NCBI GenBank assembly: GCA_964640955.1
Contig: CAZXJI010000005.1
Coordinates: 62,001-126,000, forward strand
Reading direction: 5' to 3'
Length of the DNA: 64,000 nt
Source of the DNA: CAXXOK01 sp964640955
GTDB taxonomy: Bacteria; Bacillota; Clostridia; Christensenellales; Aristaeellaceae
Below the pieces are notes generated by a model. That model did no database searches and was not told the origin of the DNA. It saw only the letters and a list, made by a program, of their open reading frames with translations. A program made the translations under genes and the position numbers. Below, in pieces: positions 16,471-25,260 of the stretch (positions are counted from its first letter, which is position 1; each line of letters starts with the position of its first letter).

Positions 16471-17397
16471 ATGAACTCGAAGCTGCTTGTGTACATGTTC
16501 AAACGTTTGGGCATGGCGCTACTGACGATTCTTTTAGTGATTTCGATCACTTTTCTCGTTATGCACGCCATACCCGCCAGCCCTTTCAGCAGTGAAAAGG
16601 CGAAGAGCGACGCGGTGATCAAGGCGTTGGAAATAAAGTACGGTTTCGACAAACCGCTGGGCATACAATTTGTGAATTATTTGTGGGGAGTCATTCATTT
16701 TGATTTCGGTCTGTCTACCGCGTGGGTCGGTTTCACCGTCAGCGAACTGATCGTGAACGCGTTTTCCTATTCGGCGCTCATCGGTTTCTCGGCGGCGCTC
16801 ATCGCCATTTTCCTGGGTGTGATTTTCGGCTGCCTTGCCGCGCTGAACCGTGGCAAATGGATGGACAAGATCATACAGATCGTTACGACGGCATTGGTGT
16901 CGATGCCGTCCTTCGTTGTGGCGACGCTTTTGCTGTTGCTGTTTTCCTACCGGCTGGGATGGCTGCCGTCGCTGGGCAACCAGCCGGGGGGCATGGTGCT
17001 GCCCATCGTGTCCCTGAGCCTTTACCCCATGGCCTACATCACGCGCCTGCAGCGTTCCAGCATGCTGGACGTGCTCGGCGCGGATTACATCCGCACGGCG
17101 CGCGCCAAGGGCGTCAAATCCAACAAGGTCATCTACAAACACGCGCTGAAAAACGCGCTTTCCCCCGTCATCACCTACGCCGGACCGATGATGGCCTATA
17201 TTCTCACAGGCAGTATGGTGGTGGAAAACATCTTTTCCGTTCCGGGGCTGGGGCGCCTGTTCACCAACAGCATGCTTCGCACCGATTATATGATGATCAT
17301 GGGCGTGACGATTTTTCTGGCGACGATGATCATCCTGATGAACTTTTTGAGCGACATGCTATACAAGGTCATGGATCCCCGCATCGATCTGGCCTGA
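16471..17397 (+). CDS. oppB: oligopeptide ABC transporter permease OppB/DppB
   Basis: This is one of two membrane subunits that import oligopeptides. The protein (308 residues from this start) has six predicted helices, the first at about residues 8-30, and the binding-protein-dependent transport motif in the cytoplasmic loop DVLGADYIRTARAKGV followed by HALKNALSP. GGGAGG precedes a tandem ATG ATG; the second (16471) has the better 6-base spacing, the first (16468) only 3. It is followed by oppC after 17 bases, with a good site between. All five opp genes are present and intact, which supports peptide rather than nickel uptake, although the substrate class is inferred. Confidence 0.93.
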   Translation: MNSKLLVYMFKRLGMALLTILLVISITFLVMHAIPASPFSSEKAKSDAVIKALEIKYGFDKPLGIQFVNYLWGVIHFDFGLSTAWVGFTVSELIVNAFSYSALIGFSAALIAIFLGVIFGCLAALNRGKWMDKIIQIVTTALVSMPSFVVATLLLLLFSYRLGWLPSLGNQPGGMVLPIVSLSLYPMAYITRLQRSSMLDVLGADYIRTARAKGVKSNKVIYKHALKNALSPVITYAGPMMAYILTGSMVVENIFSVPGLGRLFTNSMLRTDYMMIMGVTIFLATMIILMNFLSDMLYKVMDPRIDLA

Positions 17398-17414
17398 CGG
17401 AGGAGAGAAAGTAA

Positions 17415-18461
17415 ATGTCCGAAACGAAGACCACGTTTAAAAACCCTTTTAGCCTCCAGATCGATCCGGAGCTGTTCAAACCCGCCACCGAGGAGGAAAA
17501 GGCGCAGCAGGTTCGCACCCGCGAGTCCGTCTCCTTCATGAAGGACGCGCTGCGCCGGCTGGGCCACAACCGTATGGCGATGGCCTGCCTGGCCATCATC
17601 GTTTTAGTCGCGATGATCGCCTTCCTCGTGCCCCAGATTTACCCCTACACTTACACCAAGCAGGACGTAGCCGCCAAATACCTGCATCCGTTCGAATACT
17701 CCGCCAAGGAACAGGCCAAGATCGACAAGGGCGAGACGGTGTTCCCGCATATCATGGGCACCGACGCGCTGGGCCGCGACTACGCGATCCGCGTCATCTA
17801 CGGCACGCGCATTTCGCTGCTGGTCGGCATTTTCAGCGCGCTGATCGTGGTGGTGGTGGGCATCATATACGGTTCCATCTCCGGCTACTTCGGAGGCAGG
17901 ATCGACAACATCATGATGCGCATCGTCGATATTATCTACGCCCTGCCGGACGTGCTGATCGTGATCCTTCTGTCCGTCGCCATCAAAGACATGGTAAGCG
18001 ATTCCCGAAGTGTGCTCATCACGAAGCTGGGAGCCGGGATGGTGAGCATTTTCATCGTGTTCGGGCTTTTATACTGGGTGAGCATGGCGCGCCAGGTGCG
18101 CGGCCAGATTCTTTCCATTAAAGAGCAGGAATACGTGCTCGCGTCCCGCTCCATCGGCGCTTCCCCGGCGCGCATCATCCGCAAGCACATGATTCCCAAC
18201 TGCGTTTCCGTGATCATCATCGTCGCCGCCATGCAGATTCCCAGCGCCATCTTTACGGAAAGCTTCCTTTCCTTCCTGGGGCTGGGCGTGTCCATACCGA
18301 TGCCTTCGCTGGGCTCGCTGGCGTCCGACGCCCGTGCGGGCCTCAACAGCTATCCTTTCCTGCTCATTTTCCCGGCGATGTCCATTTTCCTGATCGTGCT
18401 GTCGTTTAACCTCCTGGGCAACGGTTTGCGCGACGCTTTCGACCCCAAGCTTCGCTCTTAA
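17415..18461 (+). CDS. oppC: oligopeptide ABC transporter permease OppC/DppC
   Basis: This is the second membrane subunit of the importer. The 348-residue protein has a long cytoplasmic N terminus (about 50 residues) and a first helix at about residues 54-73. An extracellular segment of about 60 residues follows, ending in the OppC signature HIMGTDALGRDYAIRVIYG. The remaining helices include the coupling loop EQEYVLASRSIGASPARII. AGGAGAGAAAGTAA precedes the ATG. It lies 17 bases after oppB and 12 before oppD, so it is part of one operon. Confidence 0.93.
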   Translation: MSETKTTFKNPFSLQIDPELFKPATEEEKAQQVRTRESVSFMKDALRRLGHNRMAMACLAIIVLVAMIAFLVPQIYPYTYTKQDVAAKYLHPFEYSAKEQAKIDKGETVFPHIMGTDALGRDYAIRVIYGTRISLLVGIFSALIVVVVGIIYGSISGYFGGRIDNIMMRIVDIIYALPDVLIVILLSVAIKDMVSDSRSVLITKLGAGMVSIFIVFGLLYWVSMARQVRGQILSIKEQEYVLASRSIGASPARIIRKHMIPNCVSVIIIVAAMQIPSAIFTESFLSFLGLGVSIPMPSLGSLASDARAGLNSYPFLLIFPAMSIFLIVLSFNLLGNGLRDAFDPKLRS

Positions 18462-18473
18462 GGAGGCCCCGAT

Positions 18474-19526
18474 ATGCAGCATATGCTTGAAGTGAAAGAC
18501 CTTCGAACGTCCTTTTTCACCCCCAACGGGGAGGTGAAGGCGGTCGGAGGCGTCAGCTTTAACCTCGACAAGGGCAAGGTGCTCGGCATCGTGGGTGAGA
18601 GCGGAAGCGGTAAAAGCGTTACCGCCTACTCCATTTTGCAGATTCTGACCCATCCGGGCCGCATCGTGGGCGGCAGCGTGAAGTTCCGCGGCCGGGAGCT
18701 GATCGGCCTTTCCGAGGATGAAATGCGCAAGGTGCGCGGCAACAAGATCAGCATGATCTTTCAGGACCCCATGACGAGCCTGAACCCGGTGTTCACCATC
18801 GGCAACCAGTTGATGGAGGCCATTCTGCTGCACACCAGCCGCAACCGGGAGGAGGCCAGGAGCCGCGCCGTGGAGATGCTCCAGCTGGTGGGCATCAGCG
18901 AGCCGGAAAAGCGCATCCATCAGTACGCCTACGAGCTCAGCGGCGGCATGCGCCAGCGCGCGATGATCGCCATGGCGCTGGCCTGCGAGCCGGATATACT
19001 GATCGCGGACGAGCCCACCACGGCGCTGGACGTGACCATTCAGGCGCAGATTCTGGAACTGATGATGGACCTGCAGAAGAACATGGGCATGGCCATCATC
19101 ATGATTACGCACGACCTGGGCGTGATCGCCAACATGTGCGACGAGGTGATCGTCATGTACGCGGGCCGCGTGTGCGAACGCGGCACCGCGCCGGAGATTT
19201 TCTACAACCCGCGCCACGAGTACACCCGCGGGCTGCTGCGCTCCATTCCCAGCATCGACAACGACGACAAGAGCCGCCTGATCCCGATTGCCGGGACGCC
19301 GGTCGACCTGCTGAACCTCCCCGAAGGCTGCCCTTTCGCGCCCCGCTGCGAGCGCGCGATGAAGGTGTGCCTGCGCGATTTTCCCTCCGAATACTGGGTC
19401 GCCAAGGATCACATTTCCAGCTGCTGGGTCAACGCGCTGGAAAACGTGGGCGTGCCGCTGGCCGACATCGGCGGGCAGGACGCGGCGCAGGGCCTGGCAA
19501 CCGGGGAAGAGGAGGCGGCGAAATGA
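18474..19526 (+). CDS. oppD: oligopeptide ABC transporter ATPase OppD/DppD
   Basis: This is one of two ATPases energising the peptide importer. The 350-residue protein contains Walker A GESGSGKSVTAY, Q-loop MIFQDPMTSLNPV, signature LSGGMRQRAMIA, Walker B ILIADEPTTALD and H-loop ITHDLGV. It ends with the OppD-type C-terminal domain, whose cysteines CPFAPRCERAMKVC bind an iron-sulphur cluster in related proteins. The ribosome-binding site is AAGGAGG. The last four bases overlap the start of oppF (ATGA), so the two ATPases are coupled. Confidence 0.95.
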   Translation: MQHMLEVKDLRTSFFTPNGEVKAVGGVSFNLDKGKVLGIVGESGSGKSVTAYSILQILTHPGRIVGGSVKFRGRELIGLSEDEMRKVRGNKISMIFQDPMTSLNPVFTIGNQLMEAILLHTSRNREEARSRAVEMLQLVGISEPEKRIHQYAYELSGGMRQRAMIAMALACEPDILIADEPTTALDVTIQAQILELMMDLQKNMGMAIIMITHDLGVIANMCDEVIVMYAGRVCERGTAPEIFYNPRHEYTRGLLRSIPSIDNDDKSRLIPIAGTPVDLLNLPEGCPFAPRCERAMKVCLRDFPSEYWVAKDHISSCWVNALENVGVPLADIGGQDAAQGLATGEEEAAK

Positions 19527-20512
19527 GCGAACAGAAGGTTTTCCAGCCCGACCCGCAGTACCTGGTGCAGGTGCGGGGGCTGAAGGAGTATTTTCCCATT
19601 TCCACCGGCTTTGCGCAGGTCACCATGCTCAAGGCGGTGGACGACGTAAGCTTCGACATCAAAAAAGGCGAGACGCTGGGCCTGGTGGGCGAAAGCGGGT
19701 GCGGCAAGACCACGGTCGGGCGCACGATGCTGCACCTGTACAAGCCGACGGCCGGCGAGATCTGGTTTGGCGGCAAGAAGGTGGAAAAGGGCCCCGTTAT
19801 GACGGAATTCCGCAAAAAGGCGCAGCTTGTGTTTCAGGATCCCTACTCGTCGCTGAACCCCCGCATGACGGTGGGCGACATCGTGGCCGAGCCCATCGAC
19901 GTGCACCATCTGTGCGCCAACAAAAAGGAGCGCAGCGAGCGCATCCAGTCCCTGCTTTCCATGGTGGGCCTTTCCAGCGAGCAGGCCACCCGTTACGCGC
20001 ACGAGTTTTCCGGCGGGCAGCGCCAGCGCATCGGCATCGCGCGGGCCCTGGCCAGCAACCCGGAGTTTATCGTCTGCGACGAGCCCGTGTCCGCGCTGGA
20101 CGTAAGCATCCAGGCGCAGGTGCTGAACATGATGGAGGACCTGCAAAGCCAGCTGGGGCTTACATACCTGTTCATCGCGCACGACCTGAGCGTGGTTAAG
20201 CATATTTCCGACCGCATCGCGGTCATGTACCTGGGCCGCATGGTGGAACTGGCTTCCTCCACCGAGCTGCACCACAACCCCCTGCATCCCTATACCATTT
20301 CGCTGCTCAGCGCCGTGCCCGCGCCGGACCCCGACAAGGCCAAAAAGCAGAAGCGCATCGTGCTCAAGGGCGATATCCCCAGCCCCCTGCACGCGCCCAG
20401 CGGCTGCTCCTTCCATACCCGGTGCGACCGGTGCACCGAAATCTGCACGCGCGTGACCCCCGAGTTCAAGGAGGTGGCACCCCACCATTTCGCGGCCTGC
20501 CACCACATATAA
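19523..20512 (+). CDS. oppF: oligopeptide ABC transporter ATPase OppF/DppF
   Basis: This is the partner ATPase of OppD. The 329-residue protein has Walker A GESGCGKTTVG, Q-loop VFQDPYSSLNPR, signature FSGGQRQRIGIA, Walker B FIVCDEPVSALD and H-loop IAHDLSV, followed by the C-terminal domain with HTRCDRCTEIC. The ATG at 19523 overlaps the oppD stop; a much longer upstream frame is only the shadow of oppD. The gene ends 24 bases before a new promoter that drives oppA, so the binding protein can be made in excess over the membrane complex. Confidence 0.95.
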   Translation: MSEQKVFQPDPQYLVQVRGLKEYFPISTGFAQVTMLKAVDDVSFDIKKGETLGLVGESGCGKTTVGRTMLHLYKPTAGEIWFGGKKVEKGPVMTEFRKKAQLVFQDPYSSLNPRMTVGDIVAEPIDVHHLCANKKERSERIQSLLSMVGLSSEQATRYAHEFSGGQRQRIGIARALASNPEFIVCDEPVSALDVSIQAQVLNMMEDLQSQLGLTYLFIAHDLSVVKHISDRIAVMYLGRMVELASSTELHHNPLHPYTISLLSAVPAPDPDKAKKQKRIVLKGDIPSPLHAPSGCSFHTRCDRCTEICTRVTPEFKEVAPHHFAACHHI

Positions 20513-20536
20513 ACGCCGAAAGAACAGGTTATGTTA

Positions 20537-20565
20537 TTGACGTTCACAAATTCCCGTGTTACGAT
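20537..20565 (+). promoter_or_regulatory. internal promoter in front of oppA
   Basis: TTGACG (20537-20542) and TACGAT (20560-20565) are separated by 17 bases in the gap between oppF and oppA. It would boost the binding protein. Confidence 0.65.
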
Positions 20566-20608
20566 AGCGCTACACGAGGAGTGTAATAAAAACATGAGGA
20601 GGAAAACC

Positions 20609-22378
20609 ATGAAAAAGATCGTCGCTATGATGCTGGCGCTGATGTTGGTGCTCGGCATGGCGTCTTTCGCGAGCGCGGAAGGCGGCCAGGTGGCAAGCAC
20701 CATGTTCGGTGGCGGCACGCCCCTGACCATGGACCCGGCGCTCAACAGCGCGTCCGTGAGCGGTAACTACATCCGTAATGCCTTCGTAGGCCTGATGGGC
20801 CATTCCTACGACGCCGACGGCAACGTCGTTCTTTCTCCCGAACTGGCGGAGAAGGTAGACATGTCCGACGACGGCCTGACCTACACCTTCACCCTTCGCC
20901 AGGGCCTGAAGTGGAGCGACGGCAGCGATTTCAAAGCCAGCGAAGTGGCCAGCAGCTGGAACCGCGCCGCCAGCCCTGATCTGGGCGCCGACTACGGTTT
21001 CCTGTTCGATTACATTGCCAAGAACGACGACGGCACGCTCAACGTTGTGACGGACGACGAGGCCGGCACCGTGGTGGTTACGCTTGCGAACCCCTGCGCG
21101 TACTTCCTCGACCTGTGCGCTTTCACCACCTTCTATCCCGTCAAGGTGGAACTGGCGGATTCGCAGGGCGTGTGGGCGACCGATCCCGCCACCTACATCG
21201 GCACCGGTCCCTTCGTGATGACGAAGTATGCCGTGGACGACGTGATTACCTTTGCGAAGAACCCCTACTACTGGGATGCCGACAGTGTGAAGCTCGACGG
21301 CCTGAACTGCTACCTGTCCGAGGACAACGTGGCCATTCTGACCGCGTATGAGAACGACACCGTGCAGTATATCCAGTCCATCGATCCGACCGAATACGCG
21401 CGCCTGCAGTCCACCTATCCGGGCGAGTTGGTTTTTGCCGACAACCTGGGCACCTGGTACCTGCTGTTCAACGTCCATAAGGACGTTTCCCCGACCGGCA
21501 AGCAGCTGACCGAGCAGGAGCAGAGCAAAGCCCGCTTCGCGCTGGGCCAGATGGTCAACCGTTATGACCTCGTCACCTACGTGACCCAGGGCGGTCAGAT
21601 CCCCGCGACCGGCTTCTATCCGCAGGGCCTGTCCGATGCGCTCAACGCCAACGTCCGCGCTTCCGACACCTACGGCGCCTGGTACACGGAGACCGCCGAA
21701 GTGTCCGACGTGAACGAGAACTACACCAAGGACCAGGTGACCGCCGCGCAGACCCTGATCGATCTGGGCTACGCCTACACCGGCTCTCTTGAGGGCGGCG
21801 ACCTGACCTTCACCGACTTCCCGGGCATCGACTTCGCCTTCAACAACGCCGGCTCCAACGCGCTGGTGATCCAGTACGTGCAGGAGACCTGGAACAAGTT
21901 CGGCATCTCCAGCACCATCAACACCGAAGCGTGGGCGACCCTGCAGCAGAAGCTGAAGGCCGGTGACGCCGAGTCCGCTCGTATGGGCTGGATCGCCGAC
22001 TTCAACGACGTGGTGAACTTCCTTGAGATCTTCATCAGCGCCAGCGGCAACAACTACCCGCGTCTGGGCCGCGACCTGGGCGACTACACCAAGGCTACCG
22101 ACGTGACCAAGGATGCCGGCATGGGCGCCTACTGGGGCCTCGACGGCAACCAGACCTGGGCGGACGCCTTTGATTCCGTGGTAACCGAGATCAAGGCCGA
22201 GACCGACCTGACCAAGCGCGCCGAGCTCGCCGCACAGGCCGAGCAGGTGCTGATGGCGACCGGTGCCGTGGCGCCGATGTACTACTACACGCAGCCGCAG
22301 ATGACCAAGCCGAATGTGAAGAACCTCATCTGCCTGGATACCGGCGACGTGATCTGGACCTACGCTTACTTCGAGTAA
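20609..22378 (+). CDS. oppA: oligopeptide ABC transporter substrate-binding protein
   Basis: This exported protein captures peptides for OppBCDF. The 589-residue length and the segments GLTYTFTLRQGLKWSDG and IGTGPFVMTKYAVDD place it in the SBP_bac_5 family. The signal peptide MKKIVAMMLALMLVLGMASF ends in a signal peptidase I site (FASA before EGG) with no lipobox cysteine, unusual for a Gram-positive binding protein. GAGGAGGAAAACC precedes the ATG at 20609; an ATG 15 bases upstream lies within that site. It is last in the opp operon and is followed by a TTCG-loop hairpin. Confidence 0.94.
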   Translation: MKKIVAMMLALMLVLGMASFASAEGGQVASTMFGGGTPLTMDPALNSASVSGNYIRNAFVGLMGHSYDADGNVVLSPELAEKVDMSDDGLTYTFTLRQGLKWSDGSDFKASEVASSWNRAASPDLGADYGFLFDYIAKNDDGTLNVVTDDEAGTVVVTLANPCAYFLDLCAFTTFYPVKVELADSQGVWATDPATYIGTGPFVMTKYAVDDVITFAKNPYYWDADSVKLDGLNCYLSEDNVAILTAYENDTVQYIQSIDPTEYARLQSTYPGELVFADNLGTWYLLFNVHKDVSPTGKQLTEQEQSKARFALGQMVNRYDLVTYVTQGGQIPATGFYPQGLSDALNANVRASDTYGAWYTETAEVSDVNENYTKDQVTAAQTLIDLGYAYTGSLEGGDLTFTDFPGIDFAFNNAGSNALVIQYVQETWNKFGISSTINTEAWATLQQKLKAGDAESARMGWIADFNDVVNFLEIFISASGNNYPRLGRDLGDYTKATDVTKDAGMGAYWGLDGNQTWADAFDSVVTEIKAETDLTKRAELAAQAEQVLMATGAVAPMYYYTQPQMTKPNVKNLICLDTGDVIWTYAYFE

Positions 22379-22398
22379 GAAAACGAATCACAAGTGAA

Positions 22399-22611
22399 GA
22401 GGCCGGCCCTTCGGGGCCGGCCTCAACTTGCTGAAAAAGGCCCATCTGCTTTGTCGTCGGCGCCGCATACGGGCGGGAGCGTACACGGACGTACGTGACC
22501 GCCCGTATGCGGCTTGGCTTCGCGCATCCGGACCTTTTTGAGCAAGCTGCGCTTGGGTGCTTGCGGGAGGTTTGTCAACGGACTAAGGCCGGCCCTTCGG
22601 GGCCGGCTTTA
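22399..22611. repeat. nested palindromic element flanked by a duplicated TTCG hairpin
   Basis: Two copies of an identical 21-base hairpin core (GGCCGGCCC, TTCG loop, GGGCCGGC) lie at 22401-22421 and 22587-22607. Between them is a nested palindrome. Its outer arms CTTGCTGAAAAAGG (22427-22440) and CCTTTTTGAGCAAG (22533-22546) match at 13 of 14 bases. Its inner arms GCCGCATACGGGCGG (22462-22476) and the exact complement (22499-22513) enclose a small CGTAC/GTACG apex. The first hairpin can end oppA transcription, and the second overlaps the stop codon of the convergent flavoprotein gene. The middle part looks like a small non-autonomous mobile element or a structured RNA. It accounts for the whole 230-base gap. 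Confidence 0.75.
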
Positions 22612-23259
22612 GTACTCGTCCCCGTCGCGGAGCTTGCGCAGGACGGCGATGGAATCAAGTGATTTTCCGTTAAACGTCTCGGGATCGACGGGATAATGCA
22701 CGTTGTACAGGTATCCGCTCTCGCCGTAGCGGCCCTGCGCCGCTTCGTCCAGATGGGCCTCGTCCATGCCGACGTGGACGACCTCCAGGCACATCAACGC
22801 GTGGCCGCTGCCCTCGGCGATCTCGCGATCCCACGCGTAGCGGCATTCCAGCGCGAGAAAGCACTCCCGTATGCGGGGCGCGTTCACCCGGACGGCCGCC
22901 TCCACCGTCAGGCCGGAGGCGGTGATTTCGTCCGTCTCCCACTGGTTGTTGGCAATGGTGCGCAGGCAGCGCTCGTAGACGTCGGCCGACGGGAAGTTGA
23001 GCACGCATTCGCCCGTTTCGCGGACGCTTGCGTACAGGTGCCCCGACAGGCTCACGCTGGAGAGAAACGCGTACAGGCACCGATCCGTTCCGCTGAAGCA
23101 CGCCCAGGATTGCAGGCAGGCGTTGGGTTTGCCGTTGGATTTGAAGGAGGTAGCCACGAACAGCGGCGACGGTATCGCCGTAACGAAGTCCATCCACGAA
23201 AAGCCGTAGGTCTCCATGCCCGCCATGGACGGCGGCACGGCGGAGTATTCCTTTTTCAC
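22609..23259 (-). CDS. flavin reductase-like domain protein
   Basis: The 216-residue protein resembles the FMN-binding split-barrel flavin reductases: MDFVTAIPSPLFVATSFKSNG, then NACLQSWACFSG and the segment HLYASVRETGECVLNFPS fit the FMN-binding core of that superfamily. It may bind FMN and reduce it or act as a flavoprotein; the electron partner is unknown. The start is taken as GTG (23259) with AAGGG 6 bases upstream, because no upstream methionine matches the family start. It has its own promoter and a leader of about 105 bases that can fold into two or three hairpins. It is convergent with oppA. Confidence 0.82.
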   Translation of the reverse strand: MKKEYSAVPPSMAGMETYGFSWMDFVTAIPSPLFVATSFKSNGKPNACLQSWACFSGTDRCLYAFLSSVSLSGHLYASVRETGECVLNFPSADVYERCLRTIANNQWETDEITASGLTVEAAVRVNAPRIRECFLALECRYAWDREIAEGSGHALMCLEVVHVGMDEAHLDEAAQGRYGESGYLYNVHYPVDPETFNGKSLDSIAVLRKLRDGDEY

Positions 23260-23371
23260 GTATAACCCTTCTTTCTTTGCCCGGCGGATTGCGCGCCGTT
23301 TCCCGAAAATCGCCGGCGGGAAGCCGTTTGCGGTTCCCGGGTCCTTTTCCCCGGCGCGCTCTGATGGAGAT

Positions 23372-23400
23372 ATGATACCATAACGGCGCCGCGTTCTCAA
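23372..23400 (-). promoter_or_regulatory. promoter of the 22609 flavoprotein gene
   Basis: On the minus strand, TTGAGA (23400-23395) and TATCAT (23377-23372) are separated by 17 bases. The leader that follows (about 23365-23260) contains GC-rich stems such as CCGGG/CCCGG and GGGAA-CCG/CGG-TTCCC. Confidence 0.7.
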
Positions 23401-23525
23401 CGTCCGTGGGAAAGCGGCAGGGTTCCGCTGCTTTTTTGTTTCTCGCCGTTCCGCCGCCGCCGCGCGGCCGGGAAGGCGCAGGAGATAAACCCGCGCGTTC
23501 GCGTCCGCGGAACGCCCGGATATGC

Positions 23526-23531
23526 TATAAT
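23526..23531 (+). promoter_or_regulatory. extended -10 promoter of the RlmI-like gene
   Basis: TATGCTATAAT provides a perfect -10 with the TG extension; no good -35 box is present. The gap upstream (23401-23525) also holds a small AGCGG/CCGCT stem followed by a T-run near 23413-23437, with no obvious gene to terminate. Confidence 0.65.
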
Positions 23532-23558
23532 GGGTGCATCAAAACCGGGAGGTTTGTT

Positions 23559-24731
23559 ATGGCGACGGCGTTCTTGCACAAGGGGAAGGAAAAGCGCGTA
23601 TACGGGGGCCACCCGTGGGTGTTTTTGAGCGATATCGACCGCGTGGAGGGCGAGAACGCCGCGGGCGGCGTGGTGAAGGTGGTCAGCGACCGGGGGCGGT
23701 TCCTGGCCATGGCGGTGTACAACCCCCGTTCGCAGATCGCCCTGCGAATCGTAAGCCGCCGCGAGGAGTCCGTCGATCGCGCATTCATCTTCGGGCGCGT
23801 GGAGCGCGCGCTGGCGTACCGCCGCCGGTTTGCCGATCTCAGGTGCTGCCGGCTGGTCTTCGCCGAGAGCGACGGCCTGCCCGCGGTCATCGCGGACGCG
23901 TTCGGCGACGTGATCGTCCTGCAGGTGCTGTGCCTGGGCATGGAGGCCTTCAAACGGGACATCGTGGACGCGCTGGTCGAACAGCTGCATCCGGCGGGCA
24001 TCTACGAGCGCAACGACGTGCCCGTGCGCGAGCTGGAGGGTCTCGCCCAGCAGACCGGCCTCCTGTACGGCACGGTGCCCGAGCGGGTGGAGATCGTCGA
24101 AAACGGCGTGCGCTTCCTGGTGGACGTGAAGGAAGGGCAGAAGACCGGTTATTTTCTGGACCAGAAGGAGAACCGCGCCGCCATCGCGCCTTTCGCGCAG
24201 GGCGCGCGAACGCTGGACTGCTTTACCCACACGGGCAGCTTCGCCCTGCACGCCGCGCATTACGGCGCGGGCGATGTGACGGGTGTGGACATCAGCCAGT
24301 TCGCCTGCGACTGCGCTACGGAAAACGCGCGCCTCAACGGCGTCGGCGACCGCGTGCGCTTCGAGTGCGCCAACGCCTTCGACTACCTGCGCGCCGCGCA
24401 GGACCGGCACGAGCAGTACGACCTGGTGGTGCTCGACCCGCCCGCCTTTACCAAAACGCGCTCCGCCGTACCGGGGGCGTTGCGCGGCTATAAGGAGATC
24501 AACCTGCGCGGCATGAAGCTGGTCAAAGACGGCGGATACCTGGTCACCTGCTCGTGCAGCCAGCACGTGCTGCCGGAAATGTTCAGGCAGATGCTGCTTT
24601 CCGCCCAGCAGGACGCGCGGGTGCAGCTCAGGCAGGTGGAGTTCCGCACGCAGGGGCGCGACCACCCCATCCTGCCTTCGTCGCCGGAGACGGAGTACCT
24701 GAAATGCGGCATCTATCAGGTGTTCAAGTAA
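23559..24731 (+). CDS. class I SAM-dependent rRNA methyltransferase, RlmI/RlmK-like
   Basis: This protein is predicted to methylate a cytosine or guanine of 23S rRNA. The 390-residue protein has the N-terminal PUA RNA-binding domain (HKGKEKRVYGGHPWVF), a central EEHEE-like region, and a Rossmann methyltransferase domain. SAM-binding residues are in LDCFTHTGSFALHAA and VTGVDISQFA, followed by the active-site loop DLVVLDPPAFTK and TCSCSQHV, whose Cys fits an m5C-type mechanism. GGGAGG lies 8 bases before the ATG at 23559. It is a single-gene unit with an extended -10 promoter and a strong bidirectional terminator. E. coli RlmI is the closest characterised relative I can name; the exact target base is inferred only. 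Confidence 0.92.
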   Translation: MATAFLHKGKEKRVYGGHPWVFLSDIDRVEGENAAGGVVKVVSDRGRFLAMAVYNPRSQIALRIVSRREESVDRAFIFGRVERALAYRRRFADLRCCRLVFAESDGLPAVIADAFGDVIVLQVLCLGMEAFKRDIVDALVEQLHPAGIYERNDVPVRELEGLAQQTGLLYGTVPERVEIVENGVRFLVDVKEGQKTGYFLDQKENRAAIAPFAQGARTLDCFTHTGSFALHAAHYGAGDVTGVDISQFACDCATENARLNGVGDRVRFECANAFDYLRAAQDRHEQYDLVVLDPPAFTKTRSAVPGALRGYKEINLRGMKLVKDGGYLVTCSCSQHVLPEMFRQMLLSAQQDARVQLRQVEFRTQGRDHPILPSSPETEYLKCGIYQVFK

Positions 24732-24746
24732 TCTGGGAATATGAAA

Positions 24747-24780
24747 AAAACGGCGGAGCCATACGCGGCTCCGCCGTTTT
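24747..24780. terminator. bidirectional terminator
   Basis: A 14-base-pair stem AAAACGGCGGAGCC / GGCTCCGCCGTTTT with a 6-base loop serves both the RlmI-like gene and the minus-strand operon ending at 24791. Confidence 0.9.
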
Positions 24781-24790
24781 GTGCGTCCAT

Positions 24791-25234
24791 CTATCTGGAT
24801 TGCGGATCGGTGTACCTGTGCACCGGATCGCGCACCATCAGCCGGTCGCTCACCTGATAAAAGCCGACCTTGGCGTACAGGCCCACGGCCGTCTGCGTAA
24901 GCAGCATCCCCTTGCCCCGGCAGACGCGCGTATCCGTAAGGGCATAGCGCACCAGCGCGAGCCCCAGCCCCTTGCCGCGCTCCTCCTCGGCCACCACGAC
25001 GTCGGCAATGTAGTACACCGTCGCCAGGTCGGAGGTAACGCGCAGGAAGCCCACCAGCTTTCCCGCGGGATCGAACACGCCGTAGGGATGGGAGTGGCGC
25101 AGGCTCACGCGCGAGGTGCGCCGGTCGCGGTCCTTGGCCCAGTAGGTGAGCTTGAGCAGCTTTTCCACCGCGCCGAGCCGGAACCTCCGGCGTCTGCAGC
25201 TGAGGGTGTACCCGTTGAAACGTTGATCCTTCAT
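24791..25234 (-). CDS. GNAT family N-acetyltransferase
   Basis: This 147-residue predicted acetyltransferase has the acetyl-CoA binding loop EEERGKGLGLALVRYAL (about residues 83-99) and the family's late motif GLYAKVGFYQVSDR. The acceptor substrate is unknown. It is the last gene of a minus-strand operon (YugP protease, nuclease-helicase, TraB/GumN protein, GNAT), starting 26 bases after the TraB gene with AGAGGA upstream of the ATG. The protein is close to the group annotated as arylamine or YafP-like GNATs, but nothing in the context narrows its role. Confidence 0.88.
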   Translation of the reverse strand: MKDQRFNGYTLSCRRRRFRLGAVEKLLKLTYWAKDRDRRTSRVSLRHSHPYGVFDPAGKLVGFLRVTSDLATVYYIADVVVAEEERGKGLGLALVRYALTDTRVCRGKGMLLTQTAVGLYAKVGFYQVSDRLMVRDPVHRYTDPQSR

Positions 25235-25260
25235 GCTTGCGTTCCTCTCTTCCCGGGCGT

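Noticed and set aside
22427..22546. Insertion sequence
   Set aside because: No transposase frame is present; at most a non-autonomous element, so it is listed only as a repeat.
23260..23365. FMN riboswitch before the flavin reductase-like gene
   Set aside because: The leader is too short and lacks the conserved six-helix junction sequences of the FMN aptamer.
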